From Amylibacter sp. (GTDB taxonomy: Bacteria; Pseudomonadota; Alphaproteobacteria; Rhodobacterales; Rhodobacteraceae), in contig JALWOO010000189.1 in NCBI GenBank assembly GCA_027083485.1, positions 1 through 7,274 of the forward strand: 7,274 nt of DNA, read 5' to 3'. This document shows, one piece after another, positions 1 to 6,801 of this stretch. Both the position numbers and the translations under genes were made by a program. The notes below the pieces were generated by a model that worked only from the letters and a program-made list of their open reading frames with translations, made no database searches and was not told the DNA's origin. Position 1 is the first letter of the stretch. Every line of letters begins with the position of its first letter.

Positions 1-657
1 CTGTTTGCCCGGCTTGAACAAGCCGTCGAAGTCAGCCTTGAACCTATGCAAAAAGTATTGAAACGCACCGGCATCGATACTGACAAATTGCTCAAAGAGG
101 TACGCAAAGGTTATTCCGGCACCGGTGGCCCGCTGACGCCTCTGGCGGTTTCGACCAAAGGCGAAGGCGCTAACCCCCTGAGCGCGCGTACAAATTTGCT
201 GCTTAAGGATCTGGACCGAATCGGGTTGCTGGAATTGGCCGCCCGAAAACTCCCCTTGCTAACGCCGGTAAAAGGCAGCTTTCGCCACACCAGCCAGTTT
301 GGCTGGCGCAAAGACCCGAAAGGGGCCGGACGCCGTATGCACAAAGGCACAGACCTTGCCGCCCCACGCGGCACGCCGATTGTGGCCCCTGGCGACGGTG
401 TTGTGACATTTGCAGGCCGTCAACGCGGCTTTGGCAACCTGATCAAGATCCGGCACCTCGGTGGTCTGGAGACCTATTTCGCCCATTTGAACCGAATTCG
501 CGTTAAAGCGGGACAAAGGGTCTCGCGCGGGGAGCGAATTGGTGATATGGGCACTACAGGACGCAGCACCGGCGTACATCTACACTACGAAGTCCATAAA
601 AATGGAAAACCCATCAACCCACAAACATACATGAAGGCAGCCCGAAATGTTTTCTAA
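1..657 (+). CDS. M23-family peptidoglycan endopeptidase, 5'-truncated by the window edge
   Basis: The reading frame is open from base 1 with no stop, so the ATG at 46 is probably an internal Met and the true start lies upstream. The product is a LytM/M23 zinc metallopeptidase that should cut peptide cross-links of peptidoglycan in the periplasm. Numbering from the Met at 46, the visible signatures are HxxxD (MHKGTD, H99 and D103), the YFAHL block (H147), and GTTGRSTGVHLHYEV, whose HxH gives H178 and H180. All metal and catalytic positions of an active enzyme seem intact, so this is unlikely to be a degenerate EnvC/NlpD-type activator. The membrane anchor expected at the N-terminus lies outside the window. 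The gene overlaps the following bactofilin gene by 11 nt. M23 enzymes paired with bactofilins are known, for example Csd1/CcmA in Helicobacter and LmdC/BacA in Hyphomonas, which suggests a role in cell shape. Confidence 0.93.
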   Translation: MFARLEQAVEVSLEPMQKVLKRTGIDTDKLLKEVRKGYSGTGGPLTPLAVSTKGEGANPLSARTNLLLKDLDRIGLLELAARKLPLLTPVKGSFRHTSQFGWRKDPKGAGRRMHKGTDLAAPRGTPIVAPGDGVVTFAGRQRGFGNLIKIRHLGGLETYFAHLNRIRVKAGQRVSRGERIGDMGTTGRSTGVHLHYEVHKNGKPINPQTYMKAARNVF

Positions 658-1138
658 GAGCAAAATAAGCGACCCCTCCAAGGCTGACAAAGCCGCACCA
701 GCAAAACCGACTGCCCCAAAGGCACCGGCCCCGAACCCTGTTTCCGGTTCCGCAGCCCCTGCCCCGGCTGCACCAAAAGCAAAACCGGCAGCATCGGTTT
801 TGTCCACAGATTTGACCATCACCGGCAATCTGAAAACTACAGGTGATATTCAAATCGAAGGCACAGTCGAAGGCGACATCCGCGCGCATTTGCTGACAGT
901 CGGCGACACGGCCACCGTCAAAGGCGAAATTGTTGCCGATGATGTTGTTGTTAACGGCCGTGTCATTGGCCGCGTACGCGGCTTGAAAGTGCGTTTGACC
1001 TCCTCTGCCAAAGTCGAGGGTGATATCATCCACAAAACCATCGCCATCGAAAGCGGTGCACATTTTGAAGGTTCCGTTCAACGTCAGGAAGACCCGCTGA
1101 ACGCTAACGCGAACTCAAAAGCGCCGACGGCAGGTTAA
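647..1138 (+). CDS. Bactofilin (polymer-forming cytoskeletal protein)
   Basis: This encodes a 163-aa bactofilin, a protein that polymerises without nucleotide on the inner membrane and recruits cell-wall enzymes. The N-terminus MFSKSKIS resembles the short membrane-targeting peptide of alphaproteobacterial bactofilins, with Phe2 and nearby lysines. Residues 13-50 are a disordered Ala/Pro/Lys linker. Residues 51-148 form the bactofilin core, a predicted right-handed beta-helix. Its rungs show as repeated V-x-G-x-I/V patterns with glycines at 76, 93, 108, 125 and 142, spaced 17, 15, 17 and 17 residues. A short polar tail follows. The ATG lies inside the end of the M23 gene (11-nt overlap) with an AAGG about 10 nt upstream, which points to translational coupling. 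The length is normal for the family. The partner is probably the adjacent peptidase, and the pair would act in local peptidoglycan remodelling. Confidence 0.95.
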   Translation: MFSKSKISDPSKADKAAPAKPTAPKAPAPNPVSGSAAPAPAAPKAKPAASVLSTDLTITGNLKTTGDIQIEGTVEGDIRAHLLTVGDTATVKGEIVADDVVVNGRVIGRVRGLKVRLTSSAKVEGDIIHKTIAIESGAHFEGSVQRQEDPLNANANSKAPTAG

Positions 1139-1166
1139 TTGCGCTGGCTGACTCGAAAATAAACTG

Positions 1167-1195
1167 AAAAGCCGTCGCATTGCCGACGGTTTTTC
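1167..1195 (+). terminator. Intrinsic terminator after the M23-bactofilin unit
   Basis: A perfect 6-bp GC-rich stem (CCGTCG at 1172-1177 with CGACGG at 1184-1189) encloses a 6-nt loop. A G-U pair and four A-U pairs extend it outward (AAAA 1167-1170 with TTTT 1191-1194). The U-rich 3' side makes this a textbook Rho-independent terminator for the plus strand. It starts 29 nt after the bactofilin stop and separates that unit from the gene at 1396. Confidence 0.85.
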
Positions 1196-1381
1196 CTATT
1201 TCGGGATAAGAGAACCGCCTCCAGAAACTCAGTCGAGTGGCCTGAAAACGGGTATTTACATAAAGCTGCCGAGAAAACCGGCACAAAAACGCCCCAGGCC
1301 CCTCGAAAAAATCAAAATGATAGCTATTTTCAAGTAAGTAGTGTACCCGCGCGGTGGGAACACGGAATCGAAAGTAACGGG

Positions 1382-1387
1382 TATAAT
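1382..1387 (+). promoter_or_regulatory. Candidate -10 element TATAAT upstream of the 797-codon gene
   Basis: An exact TATAAT hexamer ends 8 nt before the ATG at 1396. No convincing -35 hexamer sits at the usual distance; around 1357-1364 only an ACA-like partial match is seen. If the element is used, transcription would start about 1-2 nt before the ATG, giving a leaderless or nearly leaderless mRNA. The gene needs a promoter here because a strong terminator lies upstream. The remaining gap sequence (1196-1381) shows no gene, only a self-complementary CCGCGCGG at 1347-1354. Confidence 0.35.
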
Positions 1388-1395
1388 TAGGTAAA

Positions 1396-3789
1396 ATGGC
1401 CGAACCAAAGCCCAGTTTTGCGCTTGATCTGTCCAATGAGGGCATCACACTATGGCAACGTGCCAATGGTGGGACGTGGGATGCGCTTGGCCGGATTCCT
1501 CTGGATGCGCCGAATATACCGGAACAAATCAAACTCTTGCGGACCAAAGCGGGGGTAAAGCATTCAGCCCCCTTGAAAGCCGTTGTGCGCATTCCCCCCA
1601 GTGAGGTGTTGTTCTCCCGCCTGAAACTGGGCGTGTTTGAGGGGGATGCGGCTGAAAAACAGGCCCGCAAACTCATTGATGACCTCACGCCCTATAGTCT
1701 CAATGAAATACTGTATGATCTGGAGAGTAAAGGCGCTGGCAACATGGCCCCTGTGGCGGTGGTCGCGCGTTCAACCCTTGAAGAAGCCGAAGCCTTTGCG
1801 GCCCAACACGGTTTTGAGGCGCTCTATTTCAGCACCGATTACGAGCTTCGGGAATTCCCACGAGACCCGAGATTTTTTCTGAAAAAACCGAAAAAGCCCG
1901 TCCTACCGATACTCAGCAAAGTTGCCGCCATTGCTGCCGTTGGCCTGAGTGTCGGGTATTTTGGATATGCTTATTATTTAGCCCCAGAACAGCCGGCATC
2001 CCCGCCCGTGGCAGTTGAGACCGCGCAAATCGCAGAACCGGTCCCTGAAGCGAAACAGCCTGCAAAAGCACCAGCTCCCAAACCAGCGGAAAAACCAAAA
2101 CCCGCTGTTCCAAGCAATGAAGCTCCCGATTTTTCAGCGCCACAAACCGCGACACTGATTGCACCGGGAACCAGCACATATGAAAATTTTGCCTTTGGCG
2201 ATGTGGGGCGGACAAACCTTGCGCGCATCACCCGCCTGGCCCGCCCTTTGTACCAAAAAGGCGAGCAGGCACCGCCAACACCAACCAACCCGCCACGTCA
2301 CAAAACCGATGCACTGGCATTGGCGGATGCGCTGCGCGACTTACCCGAGGTCGGTGTTAACGATGAAAGTCTGGCGAAACTTCAAGCCGATATGGCCTTG
2401 CCTAAAGTCGAGCAAGGCGGCAATGGCACGGCCTTCGATCTGGCCGCATTTGTACCGCCTGATATTGACTTTACCAAAGTTTACCACAGCACACTGACCT
2501 CCCCGTCAACGGCCTACCAGTCGCCTCCGGTCAAATCCGCCGCGAACCCTGATCCGCCGCCACCGCCACCGGCCTATACCACGGCGGCACCGGGGACCTT
2601 GACACCGACACCGCAAGGCACGCTTGGGCCAGAGAATATCCGGATTTACGCCGGTAAACCCCCTTTATTGCCGCGCTCCCGTCCCGAGGTTGCTCCTCCG
2701 GTTGATCCGCTGGCCAAGTTCAAGCCGCGTCTACGGCCGCAAGGTCTGGTTTCAGAGGAATTGCTCGCGTCTTTGCGTCCGACGGAGGGCACAGCGCCAG
2801 CCCTGCCCGCGTCTCCGCCTCTGTCTGCTGATACCGCGCCCCAAAACGCACCGGATGACACCCCCGCACAGCTGACCGCAGCTCCGGTGCCCCTGCAAGC
2901 TCCGGCACAAAACGATGCAGCGCTTGTGGCACCGGACAATACCCAGCGGCCCAAAACATTACTTGAATTGGCAGACCCCGCCCTCGCCGGATTTAAGGCG
3001 CGGCGCAGACCGGCTGATCTGGTGCCAACACCCCCGGCCACCGAGCCGGAAACACCGGTTGAGCCACAGGCAACAGCCGAGCCTGATTTGCTGGCGCAGG
3101 CGGATCCTGCCCTTGCCGGTGCCAAACCCCGTTTGCGCCCAACCGGCCTGAATACGAATGCGGTTGAGGAACCACAGGGATTGCTGGCCTTGGCTGATCC
3201 GGCCCTTGCCGGCAAGAAAGCCCGCCGCCGGCCAGCCAATCTTAAGACGAATGCCGCCCCCGCGCCTCAGGGCTTGTTGGCGCTGGCCGATCCGGCATTG
3301 GCAAAGTTTCGTGCCAAACGCCGGCCATCGTCGTTGAAAATTATCAAGCCCGAGGACGGACAACCCTCGGAAACGCCCGCCAATACCCTTGCCGGAGCCA
3401 CTCGCCTTGCCGTAGCGTTCAGCCCGCTTCCCAAACTGCGCCCGAAAAACCTTGGCCCGGGGCTGGACATCACAACCGGCGGTACGACCAAGGCAACCGC
3501 CAAAACGCCTCGTTCGGCAGTTGGCACATCCAAACCGTCGCCAAGCCCGACAGTTGTCGCCGTGACCAAAGCCGCCACCCAGAAGGCCCGTTTCAACAAA
3601 CGCAAGATGAACCTTGTGGGCATTTTTGGCACTCCGAACGCAAGGCGCGCTCTGATCCGGATGCCGTCCGGCCGTTACGTCAAGGTCAAAACCGGCGACC
3701 GGCTCAGCGGCTGGCAGGTTTCGGCCATTGGCGAAAGCTCGTTGCGGATACGTAAAGGCTCCAAAAATCAGGTTCTACGGATGCCTTAG
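1396..3789 (+). CDS. Single-pass membrane protein with PilM/GspL-like N-terminus, Pro-rich repeats and PilP/GspC-like C-terminus
   Basis: The product has 797 aa. The ATG at 1396 is the first possible start, because an in-frame TAA lies at 1384-1386. Residues about 7-150 (FALDLSNEGITLWQR..., VVRIPPSEVLFSRL, YSLNEILYDLE) resemble the actin-like cytoplasmic domain of PilM/GspL proteins; this is a by-eye match. A basic stretch (KKPKKP, 163-168) precedes one hydrophobic segment at about 169-195, so the N-terminus should be cytoplasmic and the rest periplasmic. Residues 196-735 are rich in Pro, Ala and Lys/Arg, include six consecutive prolines at 387-392, and carry repeated 'LADPALAG...RRRPxxL' units. 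Residues about 738-797 (LVGIFGTPNARRALIRMP, VKTGDRLSGWQV, LRIRKG) match the look of PilP/GspC homology-region domains. It may bridge cytoplasm and envelope in a secretion or pilus-like assembly, or bind cell wall. No pilus or T2SS genes adjoin it. The domain order is well supported and the function is not. Confidence 0.85.
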   Translation: MAEPKPSFALDLSNEGITLWQRANGGTWDALGRIPLDAPNIPEQIKLLRTKAGVKHSAPLKAVVRIPPSEVLFSRLKLGVFEGDAAEKQARKLIDDLTPYSLNEILYDLESKGAGNMAPVAVVARSTLEEAEAFAAQHGFEALYFSTDYELREFPRDPRFFLKKPKKPVLPILSKVAAIAAVGLSVGYFGYAYYLAPEQPASPPVAVETAQIAEPVPEAKQPAKAPAPKPAEKPKPAVPSNEAPDFSAPQTATLIAPGTSTYENFAFGDVGRTNLARITRLARPLYQKGEQAPPTPTNPPRHKTDALALADALRDLPEVGVNDESLAKLQADMALPKVEQGGNGTAFDLAAFVPPDIDFTKVYHSTLTSPSTAYQSPPVKSAANPDPPPPPPAYTTAAPGTLTPTPQGTLGPENIRIYAGKPPLLPRSRPEVAPPVDPLAKFKPRLRPQGLVSEELLASLRPTEGTAPALPASPPLSADTAPQNAPDDTPAQLTAAPVPLQAPAQNDAALVAPDNTQRPKTLLELADPALAGFKARRRPADLVPTPPATEPETPVEPQATAEPDLLAQADPALAGAKPRLRPTGLNTNAVEEPQGLLALADPALAGKKARRRPANLKTNAAPAPQGLLALADPALAKFRAKRRPSSLKIIKPEDGQPSETPANTLAGATRLAVAFSPLPKLRPKNLGPGLDITTGGTTKATAKTPRSAVGTSKPSPSPTVVAVTKAATQKARFNKRKMNLVGIFGTPNARRALIRMPSGRYVKVKTGDRLSGWQVSAIGESSLRIRKGSKNQVLRMP
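2701..3453 (+). repeat. Degenerate protein repeats (LADPALAG-x-KARRRPxxL) within the 797-codon gene
   Basis: Four clear 21-residue units lie at residues 522-542, 565-585, 596-616 and 627-647 of the protein, for example LLALADPALAGKKARRRPANL. The last three begin exactly 31 residues apart. Shortened relatives occur at 436-451 (VDPLAKFKPRLRPQGL) and 675-686 (FSPLPKLRPKNL). Each unit joins a hydrophobic, acidic LADPALA part to a basic R/K-rich part ending in RPxxL. The DNA of the copies differs at many synonymous positions, so the repeat is old and kept at protein level. It is neither a recent tandem DNA expansion nor a CRISPR. Confidence 0.85.
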
Positions 3790-3853
3790 AGCGTTGGAGC
3801 CTTTGATTTCAGGCAGCGTTAGATGTTTCAGGTTTAACGCGAAATGCTTAAGG
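3784..3853. repeat. Imperfect palindromic element between convergent genes
   Basis: The 72-nt gap between the two convergent stop codons holds nested inverted repeats. The inner hairpin pairs GCGTTA (3816-3821) with TAACGC (3835-3840) and can extend inward by G-U and A-U pairs to a 7-nt loop. An outer CCTTA (3784-3788) is matched by TAAGG (3849-3853). There is also an imperfect direct repeat, GCGTT followed by TTTCAGG, at 3791-3813 and 3816-3832. No T-run follows on either strand, so it is not a standard Rho-independent terminator. It may still serve as a bidirectional 3' end for both mRNAs, or be a dispersed intergenic repeat. Confidence 0.5.
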
Positions 3854-3861
3854 GCCTATCT

Positions 3862-5244
3862 TCAGAGCAGAATTAACGTTGCCAGCCCAAGGAAAACGAA
3901 AAAGCCGATCATATCGGTGACCGTGGTCACGAATGTCCCCGAGGCCAGCGCCGGATCAACGCCCATTTTATCCAGCCCCAGCGGAATCAGGATACCGGCC
4001 ATTCCGGCGACCAACAAATTGGCGATCATCGACAGGGCCAGCACCACGCCGAGCATCGGGTTCCCGAACCAGACCATGCCAATACCGGAAACTATTATCC
4101 CGAAAACCAGCCCGTTAAAGAATCCCACAGCGACTTCGCGCCGGATCACCCGCCAGGCGTTGGCCGGTGTCAAATCCTTGGTGGCCAAGGCCCGCACCGC
4201 CACGGTCAGGGTTTGCGTGCCCGCATTCCCCCCCATCGAGGCCACAATCGGCATCAAAACGGCCAGCGCGACGATGGCCTGAATTGTCGACGAAAACTGC
4301 GAAATGACCGTGGCAGCCAAAATCGAGGTCACCAGATTTACCGCCAGCCAGGGAAACCGCAATTTGGTGGTCTCCATCACACTGCCCGACAGGCTTTCGT
4401 CGCCAACACCGGCCAGCAACATGATGTCTTCCTCGGCCTCTTCGTCGAGAACATCCATGGCGTCATCAATGGTAATCACCCCGACAAGGCGGCCTTCGTC
4501 ATCTACCACAGGGGCGGAAACCATGTGATACTGGTTAAAAGCATAGGCCACGTCTTCCTGGGACTGGGTCGCGGGGATGGCGCGGAAATCCTCGTCCATG
4601 ATATCCTTGAGCAGGGTATCGCGCGGATGCGACATCAGCTTGGACAGGGACACCGTGCCGACAGGCTGCAAAAACGGGTTGACGATCACCACGTTATAGA
4701 AATTTTCAGGCAGGTCTTCTTCGCCACGCAAATAATCAATGGCATCCCCGACCGTCCAGTCCGGCGGGGCCATCACCAATTCGCGCTGCATCATGCGTCC
4801 GGCGGTTTCTTCCGGGTATTGCAACGACTGCTCAACCGCGACCCGATCCGCATCCTCGAGCGCCTCCATCAGGCGTTCTTGTTGCGGCGCATCCATGTCT
4901 TCGACCAGATCGACCACATCGTCGGTTTCCAGATCGCGCACAGCTTCTGTGACCACCGAATCGGGGAGTTGTTCGAAAACCTCGGCACGTAGGCTTTCAT
5001 CCACTTCGGACAAAACCTCGCCGTCGATTTCATCGCCCCAAAGCGCCAGCAATGCGGCGCGGTCTTTGGGGGAAATCTGCTCCAGGAGGTCGGCGATATC
5101 AGCCGAGTGTTCCGAATCAAGCAAACGCATCAGCCGGTCACGGTCGCCACTGGAAACCGCATCCAGAACCGCGCTGACCGTTAGCGCGTTGATTTCATAT
5201 GCGCGGTCCGGATCTTCTGCTTCGGGCAAAGTCAGATCATTCAT
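3862..5244 (-). CDS. mgtE: Magnesium transporter MgtE
   Basis: This encodes a 460-aa MgtE-family divalent-cation channel that imports Mg2+ through the inner membrane as a homodimer. The domains are an acidic helical MgtE N domain (about 30-135), a pair of CBS domains (about 140-265; VVDDEGRLVGVITIDDAMDVL marks the second), a connecting helix, and a membrane domain of about five helices (about 298-460). The family signatures MPIVASMGGNAGTQTL (about 331-346) and DPALASGTFVTTVTDM (about 430-445) are intact. The Asp near 444 corresponds to the Mg2+-selecting Asp of TM5 in characterised MgtE. The acidic N and CBS domains are known to sense cytosolic Mg2+ and close the pore. I chose the ATG at 5244 because GAGGGAG lies 6 nt upstream; a TTG five codons earlier overlaps that ribosome site. 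The gene is convergent with the 797-codon gene and divergent from the glycosyltransferase gene. Confidence 0.96.
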   Translation of the reverse strand: MNDLTLPEAEDPDRAYEINALTVSAVLDAVSSGDRDRLMRLLDSEHSADIADLLEQISPKDRAALLALWGDEIDGEVLSEVDESLRAEVFEQLPDSVVTEAVRDLETDDVVDLVEDMDAPQQERLMEALEDADRVAVEQSLQYPEETAGRMMQRELVMAPPDWTVGDAIDYLRGEEDLPENFYNVVIVNPFLQPVGTVSLSKLMSHPRDTLLKDIMDEDFRAIPATQSQEDVAYAFNQYHMVSAPVVDDEGRLVGVITIDDAMDVLDEEAEEDIMLLAGVGDESLSGSVMETTKLRFPWLAVNLVTSILAATVISQFSSTIQAIVALAVLMPIVASMGGNAGTQTLTVAVRALATKDLTPANAWRVIRREVAVGFFNGLVFGIIVSGIGMVWFGNPMLGVVLALSMIANLLVAGMAGILIPLGLDKMGVDPALASGTFVTTVTDMIGFFVFLGLATLILL

Positions 5245-5250
5245 TGGCGG

Positions 5251-5257
5251 CTCCCTC
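5251..5257 (-). promoter_or_regulatory. Ribosome binding site deciding the mgtE start
   Basis: On the minus strand GAGGGAG sits 6 nt before the ATG at 5244, the ideal Shine-Dalgarno spacing. This favours MNDLTLPE as the protein start over the upstream TTG codon at 5259-5257, which abuts this site. Confidence 0.8.
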
Positions 5258-5412
5258 AAGTTGTCGCGAACCTATAGCAGCCTTGGATGTGCCACAACGC
5301 CCTTTCCGTGGTATCCGCAGAAACAATCTCCTTCATTCTGGGCCGTTTACTTGCGCCGTTTCACCCGATACCTTGGCGATGCTACACGCCATTCAATGAA
5401 AATATCGTAAAT
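5258..5412. other. Divergent intergenic region between mgtE and the TPR-glycosyltransferase gene
   Basis: This 155-nt stretch must hold the promoters for both diverging genes. It becomes AT-rich just before the ATG at 5413 (5395-5412). I could not pick a convincing -35/-10 pair on either strand, nor an M-box-like Mg2+ riboswitch structure in the mgtE leader. Confidence 0.45.
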
Positions 5413-6801
5413 ATGTCCCCAGCTGCCCCAAATATTCAAAACTTCAAATCCCTCAACGATCTGGCGAATGCGGCGCTGGCTGCCCATCAAAAGGGCAATC
5501 TGGATGACGCAATCAAACTGTACCGGGTATATTTGTCGCGCAACCCGTCCGATGCCATGTTCTGGTCCAACCTCGGCGCGCTTTTTCGCAGCCGGAAAAA
5601 TTACGACCTCGCGGCCGCGTGTCAGCATCGCGCGCTGCATCTGAAGCCGGATTCAGCCTCGATCGTGAACAATGCGGCGAACGCGTTTTATGATGCAGGT
5701 CTGAGCGAAGAGGCCTTGCGTTTGCGCCGGAAAGCCCTGAAGTTCGAGCCGGGAAAGGCCGAAAATTACGCCACCCTTGCCAAATGTCTGCGTGGATTGG
5801 GCCGTTATAGCGAGGCCGAGGCCGAAATGAAAAAGGCCTTGCTGGTGCATCCGGAAGAACCGGAATTGCACATTCAACTGGCTTTCTGCCAGCTGTCGCT
5901 TGGCAACTATCCGGACGGGTTCAAAAGCTTTCACTGGCGCTGGGAAGGGGATGAAATCAGCCCCCCGGAATTTGATATTCCCCAGTGGCAAGGCGAAGAT
6001 CTGAGCGGCAAGACAATTCTAGTGACGCCGGAACAGGGCTTTGGCGACACAGTGCTGATGGCACGTTTCTTTGCCCCGCTCAAGGCGCTTGGCGGGACGG
6101 TCAAATTCGCCTGCAAGCCCCCGCTGCGGCGTCTGTTTGCCGATATGCCGGGCATTGACCATTTCGCCGAGAGCCGCGAGGAACTGGACAGTTGCGATTA
6201 CTGGACTCCGATGATGGACCTGCCCCGATACCTGAACACCACCCTGGAAACGGTGCCCCCGCCGGCCCCGCTGACCATTCCACAGGATTCGATCGAACGT
6301 GCCCGCTATATCATGCAACCTTTTAACAACATGTTTAAGCTGGGCATTCTGTGGTCGGGGTCCCTCACCTACCGCGCCAACCACAAGCGGTCCTTTGGTC
6401 ATCAGCAATTTCTAAAGCTGGCCGACATTAAAGGTTTGCAAATGGTTTCCCTGTACAAAGGCCCCCTTGCAGAGGCCTTTCATGCGGATGGCAGCTCTTG
6501 TGTGATCCTTGATGCGGCCTCGCAGGATCGGGATTTCGCCGATAGTGCAGCGGTGATAAAGGAACTGGATCTGGTGGTCACCATGGACAGCGCCATTGCC
6601 CATGTGGCCGGATCATTGGGGGTGCCGGTCTGGGATTTGCTGCATTCAGAGGCCTATTGGCTCTATGAACCGTTTGACGATCACACACCTTGGTATCCGT
6701 CCATGCGGCTGGTACGACAGCGCGAGGCGGGGAACTGGGACAAGGTGTTTGACCAGCTCCACACAGAAATTAGCACACTTGTTAAGGAAAAGCAGGGATG
6801 A
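5413..6801 (+). CDS. TPR-repeat glycosyltransferase (GT9/GT-B-like C-terminal domain)
   Basis: The product has 462 aa from the chosen ATG. Residues about 12-175 form four to five TPR units (for example NLGALFRSRKNYDLAAACQ and LAKCLRGLGRYSEAEAEMKK), a protein-binding scaffold. Residues about 200-460 form a GT-B-type glycosyltransferase domain like the ADP-heptose:LPS heptosyltransferase family (GT9). Marks are GFGDTV (209-214), GILWSGS (311-317) with a nearby HKRS, DLVVTMDSAIAHVAGSLGVPVW (386-407, with H397), and PWYPSMRLVRQ (426-436). There is no signal peptide, so it should be cytoplasmic. An ATG at 5287 would add 42 residues that lack TPR or domain character and would cross the divergent promoter region, so I prefer 5413, although it lacks a clear Shine-Dalgarno site. 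The substrate is unknown: a surface polysaccharide, or a protein bound by the TPRs as in FlmG-type flagellin glycosylation. It overlaps the next gene by 4 nt. Confidence 0.88.
   Translation: MSPAAPNIQNFKSLNDLANAALAAHQKGNLDDAIKLYRVYLSRNPSDAMFWSNLGALFRSRKNYDLAAACQHRALHLKPDSASIVNNAANAFYDAGLSEEALRLRRKALKFEPGKAENYATLAKCLRGLGRYSEAEAEMKKALLVHPEEPELHIQLAFCQLSLGNYPDGFKSFHWRWEGDEISPPEFDIPQWQGEDLSGKTILVTPEQGFGDTVLMARFFAPLKALGGTVKFACKPPLRRLFADMPGIDHFAESREELDSCDYWTPMMDLPRYLNTTLETVPPPAPLTIPQDSIERARYIMQPFNNMFKLGILWSGSLTYRANHKRSFGHQQFLKLADIKGLQMVSLYKGPLAEAFHADGSSCVILDAASQDRDFADSAAVIKELDLVVTMDSAIAHVAGSLGVPVWDLLHSEAYWLYEPFDDHTPWYPSMRLVRQREAGNWDKVFDQLHTEISTLVKEKQG

Noticed and set aside
1347..1354. Self-complementary CCGCGCGG as an operator
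   Set aside because: An 8-nt GC palindrome is expected by chance in GC-rich DNA and no flanking symmetry supports it.
1104..1688. Minus-strand 194-codon open frame spanning the terminator and the start of the 797-codon gene
   Set aside because: It lies antisense to two well-supported genes, reads through a terminator hairpin, and its translation shows no recognisable domain.
2646..3239. Minus-strand 197-codon open frame rich in Ala, Gly and Ser
   Set aside because: It is the antisense shadow of the Pro-rich repeat region; its apparent repeats (RRA.LPARAGSA) mirror the sense-strand repeats.
2959..3336. Possible CRISPR or DNA-level tandem array from regularly spaced repeats
   Set aside because: The copies are alike in protein but differ at many third codon positions, and the frame runs through them without a break.
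4213..4992. Plus-strand 259-codon open frame inside mgtE
   Set aside because: It is antisense to intact CBS and N domains of MgtE, with a His/Arg/Gln-rich translation lacking any known domain.
5245..5259. TTG start at 5259 giving MgtE five more residues
   Set aside because: The TTG directly abuts the GAGGGAG ribosome site that fits the ATG at 5244 perfectly.
5287..5412. 42-residue N-terminal extension of the TPR-glycosyltransferase from the ATG at 5287
   Set aside because: The extension has no TPR or signal-peptide character and would consume most of the divergent promoter region; the ATG at 5413 leads straight into the TPR domain. It is not fully excluded, because neither start has a clear ribosome site.
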